From Nitrososphaerota archaeon (GTDB lineage Archaea > Thermoproteota > Nitrososphaeria > Nitrososphaerales > JACPRH01), in NCBI GenBank assembly GCA_023379805.1, contig JAMCPI010000012.1:159777-223776 (forward strand): DNA of 64,000 nucleotides, written 5' to 3'. Below are positions 40,411 through 48,696 of the stretch, piece after piece. Each line of letters opens with the position of its first letter. The first letter of the stretch is position 1. Made by a program: the position numbers and the translations under genes. The notes beneath the pieces were generated by a model, which did no database searches, was not told the origin of the DNA, and saw only the letters and a list, made by a program, of their open reading frames with translations.

Positions 40411-41505
40411 TTAACGGTACCCTCTAGGTGCCGGCTTTACATTTTGCATTATCAGGTTTTTCAGAAGGCGAGTTCCATCGCCACATTTTGCCGAAATGAC
40501 TGTATGTGGAGAATCTCTTACAATATCTTTGGCTTCATCTATATTTGCTTTGGAGGCTATATCTGATTTGTTCAGAACGGTTATTACTTTTGACGCTGCA
40601 ACCTTCAACTCTTTCAGAGTGGTCAAACATGTGCTGTATTTTATTGATATATCGTAAGGTGATTCACTCGCATCTACTACAAGAAGCACCACATTCGCAT
40701 AGTTTAGCTCTTCAAGGGTTGATTTGAACGCTTCTATCATATATGTTGGTAATCTACTGATGAAGCCCACGGTGTCTGATAGAAGTATCTTTGTGGAGTC
40801 TGGTAGCGACACTGTCCGAGTGGTCGTTCCGAGAGTGGTGAACAGACTGCTTGCGACCTCCTTGTCTTCATCTGTCATTCTGTTAAACAGGGTGGTTTTT
40901 CCTGAGCTTGTGTATCCAACGAGTGAAACTAGTGGCATATTCAGCTTCTGCCTCTGGGATCGGTAGAGATCCCGTCTTTTCTCGGCTTCTCGAAGTTTTG
41001 CCTTGATGGAAACCATCTGCTTCTTCAATGCTCTGAACCGGACGTCAACTGCGTACTCACCTATTCCTGAGAGGCCCTGCTGTTCTCCCTTGACTGATAG
41101 CCTCACATTTTGGCGTGCTCTGGGCATCTCGTACCCTAGCTCTGCGAGTTGGACTTGGAGCTTCGCCTCAGTAGTTGTTGCCCTGCTTGCGAAGATGTCT
41201 AGAATGAGTTTCTCTCTGTCGATTATGTTTTTTCCGGTTATCTTGCTGAGGTTGTAGATTTGAGACGATGTTAAGCCTTCATCAACTATTATGTTTTTAC
41301 AGCCAGATGTTTCCGCAATCTGCTTGATCTCCTCCGCCTTGCCTGAACCTACTCCAAACTCACCGTGCTTCAAGTATCTTTGAACAACTGTCTGTGCAAC
41401 CTCGAAGCCTGCGGCTTCAGCTAGACCGATTGCTTCTTGCTTCGCAAACGGGTCGTGGTACGCGATGAGAACTGCCTTACTATGTGGGTTCGCTGTGTTG
41501 CTCAC
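40411..41505 (-). CDS. hflX: HflX-type ribosome-associated GTPase
   Basis: A 364-residue translational GTPase. The N-terminal HflX domain (YHDPFAKQEAIGLAEAAGFEVAQTV, FGVGSGKAEEIKQ, NIIVDEGLTSSQIYNLSK, DREKLILDIFASRATTTEAKLQVQLAELGYEMPR) is diagnostic. The G domain has G1 GYTSSGKTTLF, G3 DTVGFISRLP and G4 NKSD. HflX binds the large ribosomal subunit and splits or rescues stalled ribosomes, often in stress. The typical C-terminal extension is short here. Its ATG overlaps the stop of the upstream small gene, so the two are probably co-translated. The thermosome gene lies further upstream on the same strand. Confidence 0.95.
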   Translation of the reverse strand: MSNTANPHSKAVLIAYHDPFAKQEAIGLAEAAGFEVAQTVVQRYLKHGEFGVGSGKAEEIKQIAETSGCKNIIVDEGLTSSQIYNLSKITGKNIIDREKLILDIFASRATTTEAKLQVQLAELGYEMPRARQNVRLSVKGEQQGLSGIGEYAVDVRFRALKKQMVSIKAKLREAEKRRDLYRSQRQKLNMPLVSLVGYTSSGKTTLFNRMTDEDKEVASSLFTTLGTTTRTVSLPDSTKILLSDTVGFISRLPTYMIEAFKSTLEELNYANVVLLVVDASESPYDISIKYSTCLTTLKELKVAASKVITVLNKSDIASKANIDEAKDIVRDSPHTVISAKCGDGTRLLKNLIMQNVKPAPRGYR

Positions 41506-41852
41506 CTGACATGCGCGAGGTTTAGATCGATGCTGCTGCGGTTATTTTCGTAGAAGGAGGCTACTGCTTTAACGATGAATGTTTTACTTTGCTTAGTCTT
41601 TGATTTATCAGCTAATTGATAAGCAGCTATCCTATCGGAACTCACTGGCTTCTTGCTCCTCGGTCTAGCAGCCATCTCCTCCTGCCTCTCCGAAATTAAC
41701 TCGTCCGGATTCTTCTTAGCCCATTTACAGAAGACTTGAAGCGCCCAGATGTGATTCTCAACAGCCATATGCGGCAGCTCGGGAACAAGCCGCTCCTTCC
41801 ATAGCTGCGCACTTGCAAACTCAAGTACAGAAATATCTATCAACTTATTCAC
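41502..41852 (-). CDS. Small helical protein resembling a recombinase core-binding domain
   Basis: A 116-residue protein just upstream of hflX, overlapping it by ATGA. The content is helical: LEFASAQLWKERLVPELPHMAVENHIWALQVFCKWAKKNPDELISERQEEM, a basic linker, then FIVKAVASFYENNRSSIDLNLA. The two halves recall the SAM-like N-terminal core-binding domain of archaeal tyrosine recombinases, where a helix ending FCKWAKKNPDEL is followed by one ending ASFYENN. No catalytic domain follows. It may be a stand-alone DNA-binding remnant or an unrelated regulator. Real coding status is supported by the tight overlap with hflX. Confidence 0.65.
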   Translation of the reverse strand: MNKLIDISVLEFASAQLWKERLVPELPHMAVENHIWALQVFCKWAKKNPDELISERQEEMAARPRSKKPVSSDRIAAYQLADKSKTKQSKTFIVKAVASFYENNRSSIDLNLAHVR

Positions 41853-42033
41853 TTACAATGATCAATAACGACTCTGAGAGTAAATGTGTAGCATGGTCAT
41901 CTAGTGTTAATAGCAGTGGTGAGGACCTCCGGTGTGGTTAAACGGACGCCAGTGTCCATTCACACGCATCCAAATAACCTCTTGATCGCAGGATCTGCAC
42001 CTAGAGACTCGGCCCACATCCAGTTCCGACACT

Positions 42034-43698
42034 TTACTCCATTCCTCCCATGCCGCCGCCCATTCCGCCTAGACCACCGGGTGGTGCTTTCATCTTAGAT
42101 GAGGCTATGACGTCATCAATTCTGAGAATCATGCAGCTACATTCGGTTGCTGACTTGATTATCTGCTCTTTGACGGATGCTGGTTCAATTACCCCCTTGT
42201 TGTATATATCTTGGACTCCGTTTCCTAGAACGTCTACGCCATACCATACCTTACCTGAGTCATGTTTCTCTCTCAATTCTGTTTGTATATCCAATGTGTC
42301 GAATCCAGCGTTTTCAGCTAATGCGAGAGGAATTGATTCGAGCGCTTCGGCGTATCCTCGTGCTGCAAGCTGCTCTCTTCCCGACAGTGTACTTGACCAC
42401 TCCATCAGCTGATGGAACAGTTCTTCTTCCACAGCTCCTCCTCCGCCTACAACCGCTGGCTTTTCAAGAACATCTTTGATGACCATAATCGCATCATGCA
42501 TTGAGCGTTCAGCTTCGTCAATGACTTTCTGGCTTCCGCCCCTGATTAGCACTGTAACCGCTTTAGGGTTCTCGCAGCCCTCAACAAAGACCCATTTGTC
42601 CTCCTCAACCTTCCTCTCTTCAACCACATCCGCAACCCCAAGATCAGCTGTAGATAGGTCGTCAAGACCCGTTACAACCCTTGCGCCTGTAGCTTTGGCT
42701 AGTTTGATCATATCCGATTCCTTTACTCTTCTTACAGCTAGGATGCTCGCCTTCGCTAAGTAGTGTTGGGCAACATCGTCGATGCCTTTCTGGCAAACGA
42801 GAACGTTTGCTCCTGAGTTAGATATCGTCTCCACCATTTCCCTAAGCATCTTTGTTTCCTCGTCGAGGAACATTTTGATCTGCTCAGGCTTGCTGATGTT
42901 GATCTTGGCGTCGAACTGCGTCTTCTCAATTTCAAGCGGCGAGCTCACCAGAGCTATTCTCGCGTTGTTTACCCGTCTCGGCATGCTTGGATGCGCTATT
43001 TCTTTATCCAGAATCACGCCGCTGACCAGCACGGTATCTTTTAACGAGCCGCCAGTTCGCTTCTCAACCTTGATGTTATCTATATCGACCTTGTAATTGC
43101 CTTCCTCAATCTGTTCAGCAACTTGGAGGAGCGCATCGACCAAGAGACCGGCCAGTGCTACGCTTTCATTTGAGACAAGCTTTGAGGCCATGCTCGTCCT
43201 TGCAACTCTAATCAAAGATGCGATGTCCGTTGGTTCAATCTTGATTGATATTCTGTCCAGTATCTTCAGTGCTTGAACAGAGGCCTTCCTGTATCCTTCG
43301 ACAATTACGACTGGATGCACACCCTTGCTGATGAGGTCTTCAGCGCTACCTAGGAGTGCTCCAGTCAGAACCACTGCTGAAGTTGTTCCGTCGCCCACCT
43401 CGTTGTCAATGGTTTTGGATATCTCAACCATCATCTTAGCTGCTGGGTGCTGAACATCTATTTCCTTTAGAATAGTTGCGCCATCATTAGTTATTGTAAC
43501 ATCTCCCATGCCGTCTACGAGCATTTTATCCATGCCTTTGGGGCCTAAACATGACCTTACTACTTCAGCAACCAACTTGGCTGCTGTAATGTTGTTGTTC
43601 TGAGCTCGTCTTTGTTTTCCGCGACTTTGTGATGTGCCTTCCTTCAAAATGAGGACTTGTTGTCCACCCGCTGTCCTTCCATAAGATGCTTCAGCCAT
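42034..43698 (-). CDS. Thermosome subunit (group II chaperonin)
   Basis: A 554-residue chaperonin subunit forming double-ring ATP-driven protein-folding cages in the cytosol. Landmarks are [55 protein letters not shown] (catalytic Asp), [11 protein letters not shown] and the C-terminal GGMGGGMGG tail, which is characteristic of archaeal thermosomes. ATG 43698 ([22 protein letters not shown]) is preferred over TTG 43713. Upstream on this strand are an 18-bp palindrome at 43714-43731 and a TATA box at 43733-43740. The palindrome overlaps the expected transcription start, which suggests repressor control, as for a heat-shock gene. Confidence 0.97.
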   Translation of the reverse strand: MAEASYGRTAGGQQVLILKEGTSQSRGKQRRAQNNNITAAKLVAEVVRSCLGPKGMDKMLVDGMGDVTITNDGATILKEIDVQHPAAKMMVEISKTIDNEVGDGTTSAVVLTGALLGSAEDLISKGVHPVVIVEGYRKASVQALKILDRISIKIEPTDIASLIRVARTSMASKLVSNESVALAGLLVDALLQVAEQIEEGNYKVDIDNIKVEKRTGGSLKDTVLVSGVILDKEIAHPSMPRRVNNARIALVSSPLEIEKTQFDAKINISKPEQIKMFLDEETKMLREMVETISNSGANVLVCQKGIDDVAQHYLAKASILAVRRVKESDMIKLAKATGARVVTGLDDLSTADLGVADVVEERKVEEDKWVFVEGCENPKAVTVLIRGGSQKVIDEAERSMHDAIMVIKDVLEKPAVVGGGGAVEEELFHQLMEWSSTLSGREQLAARGYAEALESIPLALAENAGFDTLDIQTELREKHDSGKVWYGVDVLGNGVQDIYNKGVIEPASVKEQIIKSATECSCMILRIDDVIASSKMKAPPGGLGGMGGGMGGME

Positions 43699-43713
43699 TA
43701 ATTTATTACCCAA

Positions 43714-43731
43714 CCGTAATAAATATTACGG
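43714..43731. promoter_or_regulatory. 18-bp operator-like palindrome at the thermosome promoter
   Basis: CCGTAATAAATATTACGG has two perfect 8-bp arms around a 2-bp centre. It lies between the TATA box and the thermosome ATG, covering the predicted initiation site. A repressor bound here would block transcription. Confidence 0.65.
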
Positions 43732-43732
43732 A

Positions 43733-43740
43733 CTATATAG
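43733..43740. promoter_or_regulatory. Symmetrical TATA box shared by thermosome and ACT-domain genes
   Basis: CTATATAG is itself palindromic. Measured about 25 bases either way, it would start the thermosome transcript near 43711 and the rightward transcript near 43762, at the TTG of the ACT-domain gene. Confidence 0.55.
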
Positions 43741-43762
43741 ATATGTCTATTTAGATGAGAAT

Positions 43763-44491
43763 TTGTTACAAGGCGGGTTGACTTCGAAAACAGCTATTCA
43801 GGATAGGGTAACCGTTCAAAGCGCCGTAGCATCCATCATCACCGAAAACCATCCAATCTATGATTGCATCAGGCAGAAAATCATCAACTACCATGCACTT
43901 GCCGTCAAGATCAAGCCTGAGGTCGAGGATCTCACAGGCAAAAAGACAAGTATCAACTCTATTGTCGTAGCCGCCAAGAGGTTTTCAGACACCGTCACAA
44001 ACACCAATGTCGAGGAGTCACTGCACATCCTAAAGAATACTCGAATAACCTTGACCAGCGGTATCGCCAACGTGACAATCAACGCCAAGAAATCCGAGTT
44101 TCCCATTATCTTGGAGCGGATTAACGATGCCTCGTCCAGCCTAAATGAACCATCCCATATCTTCCAGCTCTCAAACTCGATCAAATTAATAGTCAATGCC
44201 GAAGATTATGAGATGCATCTTCGATCAAGGCTCAGTAAATGGCACATCGACAAAGAGGATATGGATTCATCTAAACTAAGTCTTCATCTTGCGGCTGGAG
44301 TTGAAGGAACCCCCGGCTTCGCCTCTCTCATCACTGAACTGCTTTACCGCTCAGGAATAAACATAATCAACACATACATCGGCGAGGAAACAATTCTGAT
44401 CCTTAACCGGGAAGATGGTCCTCGAGCTTATGATGTCCTTGATAGAGAAATCATAAGAAGTAAGAAAAAATTGGAAAAACACACCCCGTAA
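43763..44491 (+). CDS. ACT-domain-like regulatory protein
   Basis: A 242-residue protein divergent from the thermosome gene, a neighbour pair I recall as common in archaea. The N-terminal half resembles a helical DNA-binding or dimerisation region (VQSAVASIITENHPIYDCIRQKIINYHALAVKIKPEVEDLTGKKTSINSIVVAAKRF). The C-terminal half looks like an ACT domain (LSLHLAAGVEGTPGFASLITELLYRSGINIINTYIGEETILILNREDGPRAYDVL). ACT domains bind small ligands, usually amino acids. It may be a ligand-sensing transcription factor, and perhaps binds the palindrome; that is inference. The TTG start at 43763 fits leaderless transcription; TTG 43778 is the alternative. Confidence 0.75.
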   Translation: MLQGGLTSKTAIQDRVTVQSAVASIITENHPIYDCIRQKIINYHALAVKIKPEVEDLTGKKTSINSIVVAAKRFSDTVTNTNVEESLHILKNTRITLTSGIANVTINAKKSEFPIILERINDASSSLNEPSHIFQLSNSIKLIVNAEDYEMHLRSRLSKWHIDKEDMDSSKLSLHLAAGVEGTPGFASLITELLYRSGINIINTYIGEETILILNREDGPRAYDVLDREIIRSKKKLEKHTP

Positions 44492-44730
44492 CAAATCACA
44501 CATTTAGCGCCATATAATTCAAACTCAAAATCGAGAGCAAGTAAGTAATAACGATACATCGGAGAAGCATCTCTCTCTTTTCTTGCCCTCCCCAAGCCTC
44601 TCTTAACCCGGGGAACCCCAGAAATTAGCAACCGCTTTTTGGCATATTCTCTAATTGACCGAAGACTCTGCAGCGCCTTGACTAGACTGCTTTATATCCA
44701 ACCCTGCTTAACTTGCTCTGAGGTAATAAT

Positions 44731-44997
44731 GTGTTATCAAAGGAACAGGAAAGCGCGCAAAGAACTGAATTCTACAATAAAAAAGAGGTAGGCGCGTATC
44801 TTTTAAAGCATGGGGTACCAAGAAGCGCACGTGCTTCGAAAGCCCTAGTTGCAATGGGCACAACAGGTAACGTAGATGGAGCGGTAAATCAAGAGTTGCT
44901 GAACTCTCTAAACAACGTTTACTTTGAGGTGCATCCTCAACAAATAAACATAAGGGACAAGGCAAACGGCAAATTAATCATCTCGCTACGAAAATAG
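44731..44997 (+). CDS. Hypothetical small protein
   Basis: An 88-residue protein starting at GTG 44731. The sequence (EFYNKKEVGAYLLKHGVPRSARASKALVAMGTTGNVDGAVNQELLNSLNNVYFEVHPQQINIRDKANGKLIISLRK) is not one I recognise. The first part could be a small helical domain and the last 35 residues a pair of strands. A TATA-like TTTATATCC near 44690 precedes it, followed by a leader of roughly 15 bases. There is no operon partner. The tRNA-Arg gene lies downstream, on the other strand. Confidence 0.6.
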   Translation: MLSKEQESAQRTEFYNKKEVGAYLLKHGVPRSARASKALVAMGTTGNVDGAVNQELLNSLNNVYFEVHPQQINIRDKANGKLIISLRK

Positions 44998-45257
44998 GTA
45001 GGGCACAACTCTAAGGACGTGCCCTTGAGGCGCTAAGCAAGCCACCACAAACAACTTCTGCACCAGGACTCGAATTAAGGTCACAGAACCTAGATATGGC
45101 AAGAACCTTTTTTCTTCAAACCTATAGCAACTATTAATGACGAAACAGAAGCGTACGTCATTATAAGATGATAAAATATTGACAATGTAATCATTAATAA
45201 TGTAAATTATCAGCGGGCCCAGAGGGATTTGAACCCTCGACCTCCGGCTTCGCAGGC

Positions 45258-45281
45258 TTACGCGACTTTTCTTTTGTTTCT
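45258..45281 (-). other. tRNA-Arg intron 2 (anticodon stem, 29/30)
   Basis: The 24-nt purine-rich segment AGAAACAAAAGAAAAGTCGC plus GTAA. Removing it restores the five base pairs CTGGC/GCCGG of the anticodon stem, including one wobble pair. Confidence 0.8.
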
Positions 45282-45287
45282 CAGCGC

Positions 45288-45312
45288 CCTATTCTGGAGC
45301 GTCTATCTAGCG
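45288..45312 (-). other. tRNA-Arg intron 1 (D arm)
   Basis: A 25-nt segment flanked by a repeated ATAGG, so the exact boundaries can slide by a few bases. Its removal is required to restore a tRNA of normal length with a contiguous D arm. Confidence 0.75.
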
Positions 45313-45398
45313 CCTATCCATGCTAGGCTATGGGCCCACTCGGATGTGTCCATAACTTTTTTTAAGGCCATGGGACCTATCCGGCACTGTGTCGAGAG

Positions 45399-46844
45399 AT
45401 GCCTGATAAAAAAGGTATTTGGTCTATTGAGGTTTTTCTGAAGGTCAACGGCTGGACCAGCGAATATGAAAGCGTGCAGCGATTTTTGAATCATCTGAAG
45501 AGGAAAAGCCAGAGCGAATCCAGCCGCCTAGTATTCTGTGAGATACTTTCCAAGTTCTGCCGACACATTGAAACTGATCCGGACAAGCTAGTGTCGATGA
45601 GCAAGGATGAGATTGAAGAGACAGTTCATGGGTATCTGGACTGGCTCAAGTCGTCAGGGATTAGTCTGAAGCGGATTAAGAACGACCGGGCCTTCCTAAT
45701 CAGTTTCTTCCGCGAGAACGGCTTCAAACATGACAAGGAGCTGGAGATTGATGTCTATCACGTGCCGGCGAGATATCGAAAGAAGCCTGAGTACATTCCA
45801 AGCAAAGAGGAAGTATTCGCGATGGCCGGCAGTGCTGGCGGCCTGAAGAACCGGGCGATAATACTCTGCCTGTTCTCCTCCGGGCTCCGCAACGCAACCT
45901 TCAGAGCACTACTATACACGGATGTCAAGAGAGATGTAGAGTCAGACAAAGATACGATAATGGTTCCGGTTTATCCGGAGATGAAGAACCGTATTGCAAG
46001 GTCCTGCAAGAACAACATTCCCTACTACACCTTCTTTTCTCCTCAGGCAACCGAAGCCCTCCGAACATACCTCAACGAGCGGAAGAAGAACAACCGGAAG
46101 ATAGAGGACGATGAGTATCTGTTTCCTCCTGACGACCGAAGAGTCCCGCTTGAGCAACGGGTAAGATCATCGCCCAGCCGAACGCTCGTGCAGACTGTGG
46201 TCAAGAATTCTGCAAGACGCTGCGGCAAGATAGAGCACTGGCAGGACGTATATCCACATGCGCTGAGAAAATCATTCGAATCCATTCTTCGCTCTCCAGG
46301 AGGCGGGATGGACATCAAGACGCAGGAGTTCCTAATGGGTCATCTGCTGCCCGGCTCCCAAGACCCATACTTCGGCTCAGGTGTCCGAGTACAAGGATCC
46401 TCAATAAGCTTCGACGAGCGATGCGTCGAACAGATCAGAGAGCAGTACACCAAACTGCCGTGGGGACTAGCTCCATCTAACGATCAGGTAAGAAAGCAAG
46501 CTGCTAAAGACCAGCTAAAGATACTAGAGGCGCTAAACGTTCTTCCGAAAGAGCAGATTGAAACTATCAGCGAGCTGCTAGATGAAAAATCGGTGGACGA
46601 AATTGACTGGCCAACCTTATTTGAAAAGATGAGGAAACACGACCAAGGGACTCAGGCGCCTATCCTGCAGAAAGCAGTCACCTCAGAAAATGCGGAAAAA
46701 CTTGTTGAACAAGGCTGGCGATACGTTGGAACCCTGCCTAACGGCAAAGTAATTATGGAAGGCTCTACTCCTGCAGTTGCAGAAGCCTCTGAAGCAGTTC
46801 ACCATCATCCTCCTCCACCGCGAAACAACCCCCACTACTTCTAA
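45399..46844 (+). CDS. Tyrosine recombinase/integrase, archaeal type
   Basis: A 481-residue integrase. The N-terminal core-binding domain (residues 10-110, FLKVNGWTSEYESVQRFLNHLKRKSQSES and following) precedes the catalytic domain. The active-site set is visible: R164 in SSGLRNATFR, H287 and R290 in HALRKSF, H315 in LMGH and Y324 in DPYFG. It catalyses strand exchange at att sites through a covalent tyrosine-DNA link. The C-terminal 100 residues are an extra tail ending in a His/Pro-rich segment. Its start lies 61 bases from the 5' end of the divergent tRNA-Arg, a common integration target. It probably delivered the defence island to its right, but I could not define att sites for that. Confidence 0.9.
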   Translation: MPDKKGIWSIEVFLKVNGWTSEYESVQRFLNHLKRKSQSESSRLVFCEILSKFCRHIETDPDKLVSMSKDEIEETVHGYLDWLKSSGISLKRIKNDRAFLISFFRENGFKHDKELEIDVYHVPARYRKKPEYIPSKEEVFAMAGSAGGLKNRAIILCLFSSGLRNATFRALLYTDVKRDVESDKDTIMVPVYPEMKNRIARSCKNNIPYYTFFSPQATEALRTYLNERKKNNRKIEDDEYLFPPDDRRVPLEQRVRSSPSRTLVQTVVKNSARRCGKIEHWQDVYPHALRKSFESILRSPGGGMDIKTQEFLMGHLLPGSQDPYFGSGVRVQGSSISFDERCVEQIREQYTKLPWGLAPSNDQVRKQAAKDQLKILEALNVLPKEQIETISELLDEKSVDEIDWPTLFEKMRKHDQGTQAPILQKAVTSENAEKLVEQGWRYVGTLPNGKVIMEGSTPAVAEASEAVHHHPPPPRNNPHYF

Positions 46845-46950
46845 AAACATACACCTGCTCTTGATGTCATAAAAGCGTCTAAAGGACTGCTTCAGCCCAA
46901 AAAGAATCAAGACACTGTCAAACCACAAACCGTTAAATGAACTACTATGC

Positions 46951-47229
46951 CTAACCGTCAATTATCTTGAGCAGTCTGCTTAGAACCTGAGCTACATCCG
47001 ACGGCGTGACTATCTGTTTACTAGTTCTTAGAATCTCCCGATTAGCTGTCCTAGCTATCTCAAGCGGGGAGTGTCTCACAATCTGATGTGAGTCCACATC
47101 ACCTCTCATATGCACACCAAGCACGAAAGCTGCAATTATCAAGGCATCCTCATTAGTCTCATCATCTACCGAATACTTTTCGCGCCTAGGTTTTGGAGGT
47201 CTATCTCTCAAGGATCGCGTCTCCTGCAT
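46951..47229 (-). CDS. Hypothetical small protein
   Basis: A 92-residue protein from ATG 47229 (a longer frame reaches 47310). It begins MQETRSLRDRPPKPRREKYSVDDETNEDALIIAAFVLGVHMRGDVDSHQIVRHSPLEIARTANREILRTSKQIVTPSDVAQVLSRLLKIIDG. The charged N-terminus and a helical body ending in LSRLLKIIDG suggest a compact soluble protein. I do not recognise a family. It converges with the integrase gene and may be cargo of the same element. Confidence 0.5.
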   Translation of the reverse strand: MQETRSLRDRPPKPRREKYSVDDETNEDALIIAAFVLGVHMRGDVDSHQIVRHSPLEIARTANREILRTSKQIVTPSDVAQVLSRLLKIIDG

Positions 47230-47310
47230 CAAGTTGAAACTCCCAAACAGGAACAAAAAATGGTAATTTAAGGAACCAAAACGAGCGCCCCTTGGTAACC
47301 GAGCCGCCAA

Positions 47311-47781
47311 CTGTTAGTTATCAAAACATAGATTAGCCAGAAGTGTTTTACACATCTCGGGTCGGGGCATGGTGTACAGGGAGATCCTGTAACGGATATG
47401 TCGTCATATTTCACTAGAAACACCTCGATCCACCCTTCTCTTCTTAGATGATGTGTAATAGCAGTAGTAGGAATTAGCTAGTCAGTTAGTTATCAGTCAC
47501 TTTTTTTACTGCTTGTATTTCAATCATCCACTAACTTCTGGGTAACGCTTTAGTGGTTTCTGATAAGTTAAGGGGCATGGCTTGACTTTCGTAGTTTGGG
47601 CATAATAGACACGGCGATAATGCTGTTTGACAAGTTTGGTTAGTCTAAACGGTTGCGTCTAGTTTGCTTTCTTGCTTATGCTTTAGCCAGCCGAATTCTG
47701 ATAAGTTAAGGTACAAGGTGAACGATTAGCTAGTCGAACTTCATAATACACTTATAGTTAGCTTGCATTCAAAGATTCTCT
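47311..47781. other. Intergenic region with repeated TGATAAGTTAAGG motifs
   Basis: No gene is visible. CTGATAAGTTAAGG occurs twice, near 47561-47574 and 47698-47711. The second copy extends into the 12-mer found at other places in the window. The interval must contain the promoter of the secreted-protein gene at 47782. Confidence 0.5.
47705..47716 (+). repeat. 12-bp motif GTTAAGGTACAA, copy 2
   Basis: Lies 65 bases before the secreted-protein ATG. With the inverted copy 3 it brackets that gene: the two share a 15-bp inverted identity, TAAGTTAAGGTACAA. Confidence 0.5.
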
Positions 47782-48657
47782 ATGGGCTTGAAGGATATTG
47801 TATTATCTTCGATCTTATTCGTCCTTCTGGTGTTTACTTCTTCATTCCTGACTGCTAACGTCTCGGCGTTGGGAGGCGGACCGCCTACTCCGCTCAGACC
47901 TGAATGGATAAAGGCTGGTGACTATGTAACGTATCTAGAATCGATAACCACACGGGGGTTAACTGGGACTATTCTCATGAGAGTGACGATTCAGGATGAT
48001 AGCGGTGTATATCTCAACAAGATGCGGATTGAACGCTTCGAACCGCATATCCCTCCAAACTTCCCATCAGGTTTTGGACTCCTAGATCCTGACGTTGCTG
48101 AGAATACCATGGATGGCACCTTCATGACCTTAGATGAGAAGGTGGCAACCTACAACCCTGAGATTGAACTTGTTCACGGATTGAATAACAAGACATATGA
48201 AGCGTACAGACTCACGGGTGATCAGTTAGACTTCCCTCCCTGCACAGATTGCAACCTGATAGTGTGGTATGAGAAGAACACTTTGATCAAAGTCAGGCAG
48301 CTACAATGGCATCATGACGAAAATGGAATGAATGTGACGACTGAACAAATAATCGAGGACAGCAACATCCAAGGATTAGCTTCTGCCTCCTCTACCAGCA
48401 ACAACGCAACCTTAACAACACCTGCTAAGACAGTGACTACCACGGTATTTGTTAGATCTCCTCAAACAATAGTCACAACAACTGTAACGATCACAGCGAC
48501 TACAACCGTCACTGGATACAAAACCGTTGAGACAACCACAGTAACAGAGACCAGAAGCAGCTCGGAGAATACCACCGTTGCTATCCCAGTCTCTGCAGGA
48601 ATATTAGCAGCAGGGGCAATCGTATCAATCGTTCTACTAAAGAAACGAGCTAGATAG
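47782..48657 (+). CDS. Secreted, membrane-anchored protein with Thr/Val stalk
   Basis: A 291-residue protein with an N-terminal signal peptide (residues about 5-30, ending in NVSALGGG) and a globular domain of about 170 residues (GDYVTYLESITTRGLTGTILMRVTIQDDSG onward). A stalk of TTTVT repeats follows (about 210-260), then a C-terminal membrane helix (VAIPVSAGILAAGAIVSIVLL) with a KKRAR stop-transfer. This architecture is common for archaeal surface proteins displayed through the S-layer, where the Thr-rich stalk is usually glycosylated. A CTDC pair near residue 157 may form a disulfide. The function is unknown. A similar stalk is seen in the protein at 59.5 kb. Confidence 0.8.
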   Translation: MGLKDIVLSSILFVLLVFTSSFLTANVSALGGGPPTPLRPEWIKAGDYVTYLESITTRGLTGTILMRVTIQDDSGVYLNKMRIERFEPHIPPNFPSGFGLLDPDVAENTMDGTFMTLDEKVATYNPEIELVHGLNNKTYEAYRLTGDQLDFPPCTDCNLIVWYEKNTLIKVRQLQWHHDENGMNVTTEQIIEDSNIQGLASASSTSNNATLTTPAKTVTTTVFVRSPQTIVTTTVTITATTTVTGYKTVETTTVTETRSSSENTTVAIPVSAGILAAGAIVSIVLLKKRAR

Positions 48658-48670
48658 AACAGTCCTTCCT

Positions 48671-48682
48671 TTGTACCTTAAC
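48671..48682 (-). repeat. 12-bp motif GTTAAGGTACAA, copy 3 (inverted)
   Basis: Read on the reverse strand. It lies between the stops of two convergent genes, just downstream of the secreted-protein gene. Confidence 0.5.
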
Positions 48683-48696
48683 TTACCGGAACTCTT

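Larger units (their letters stand above)
45214..45337 (-). tRNA. tRNA-Arg (anticodon GCG) with two introns
   Basis: Read on the reverse strand, the ends pair perfectly over 7 bp (GGGCCCA with TGGGCCC), with discriminator G. The T arm is GAGGG-TTCAAAT-CCCTC. The D arm is GCCT-AGCATGGATA-GGGC. The anticodon arm is CTGGC-CTGCGAA-GCCGG, giving anticodon GCG. These arms form only if two segments are removed: about 25 nt in the D arm (45288-45312) and 24 nt in the anticodon stem between positions 29 and 30 (45258-45281). The mature length is then 75 nt, fully canonical. CCA is not encoded. Both introns lie outside the canonical 37/38 position and would be cut by an archaeal splicing endonuclease of broad specificity. 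Confidence 0.9.

Noticed and set aside
38354..45230. A single element integrated between the tRNA-like repeats and tRNA-Arg
   Set aside because: The interval contains hflX, thermosome and other chromosomal genes, so the repeats are better explained as scars around HicAB.
47702..48685. Transposon-like element bounded by a 15-bp inverted repeat
   Set aside because: The enclosed gene is a surface protein, not a transposase. No target-site duplication is visible, and the motif also occurs alone at 26686.
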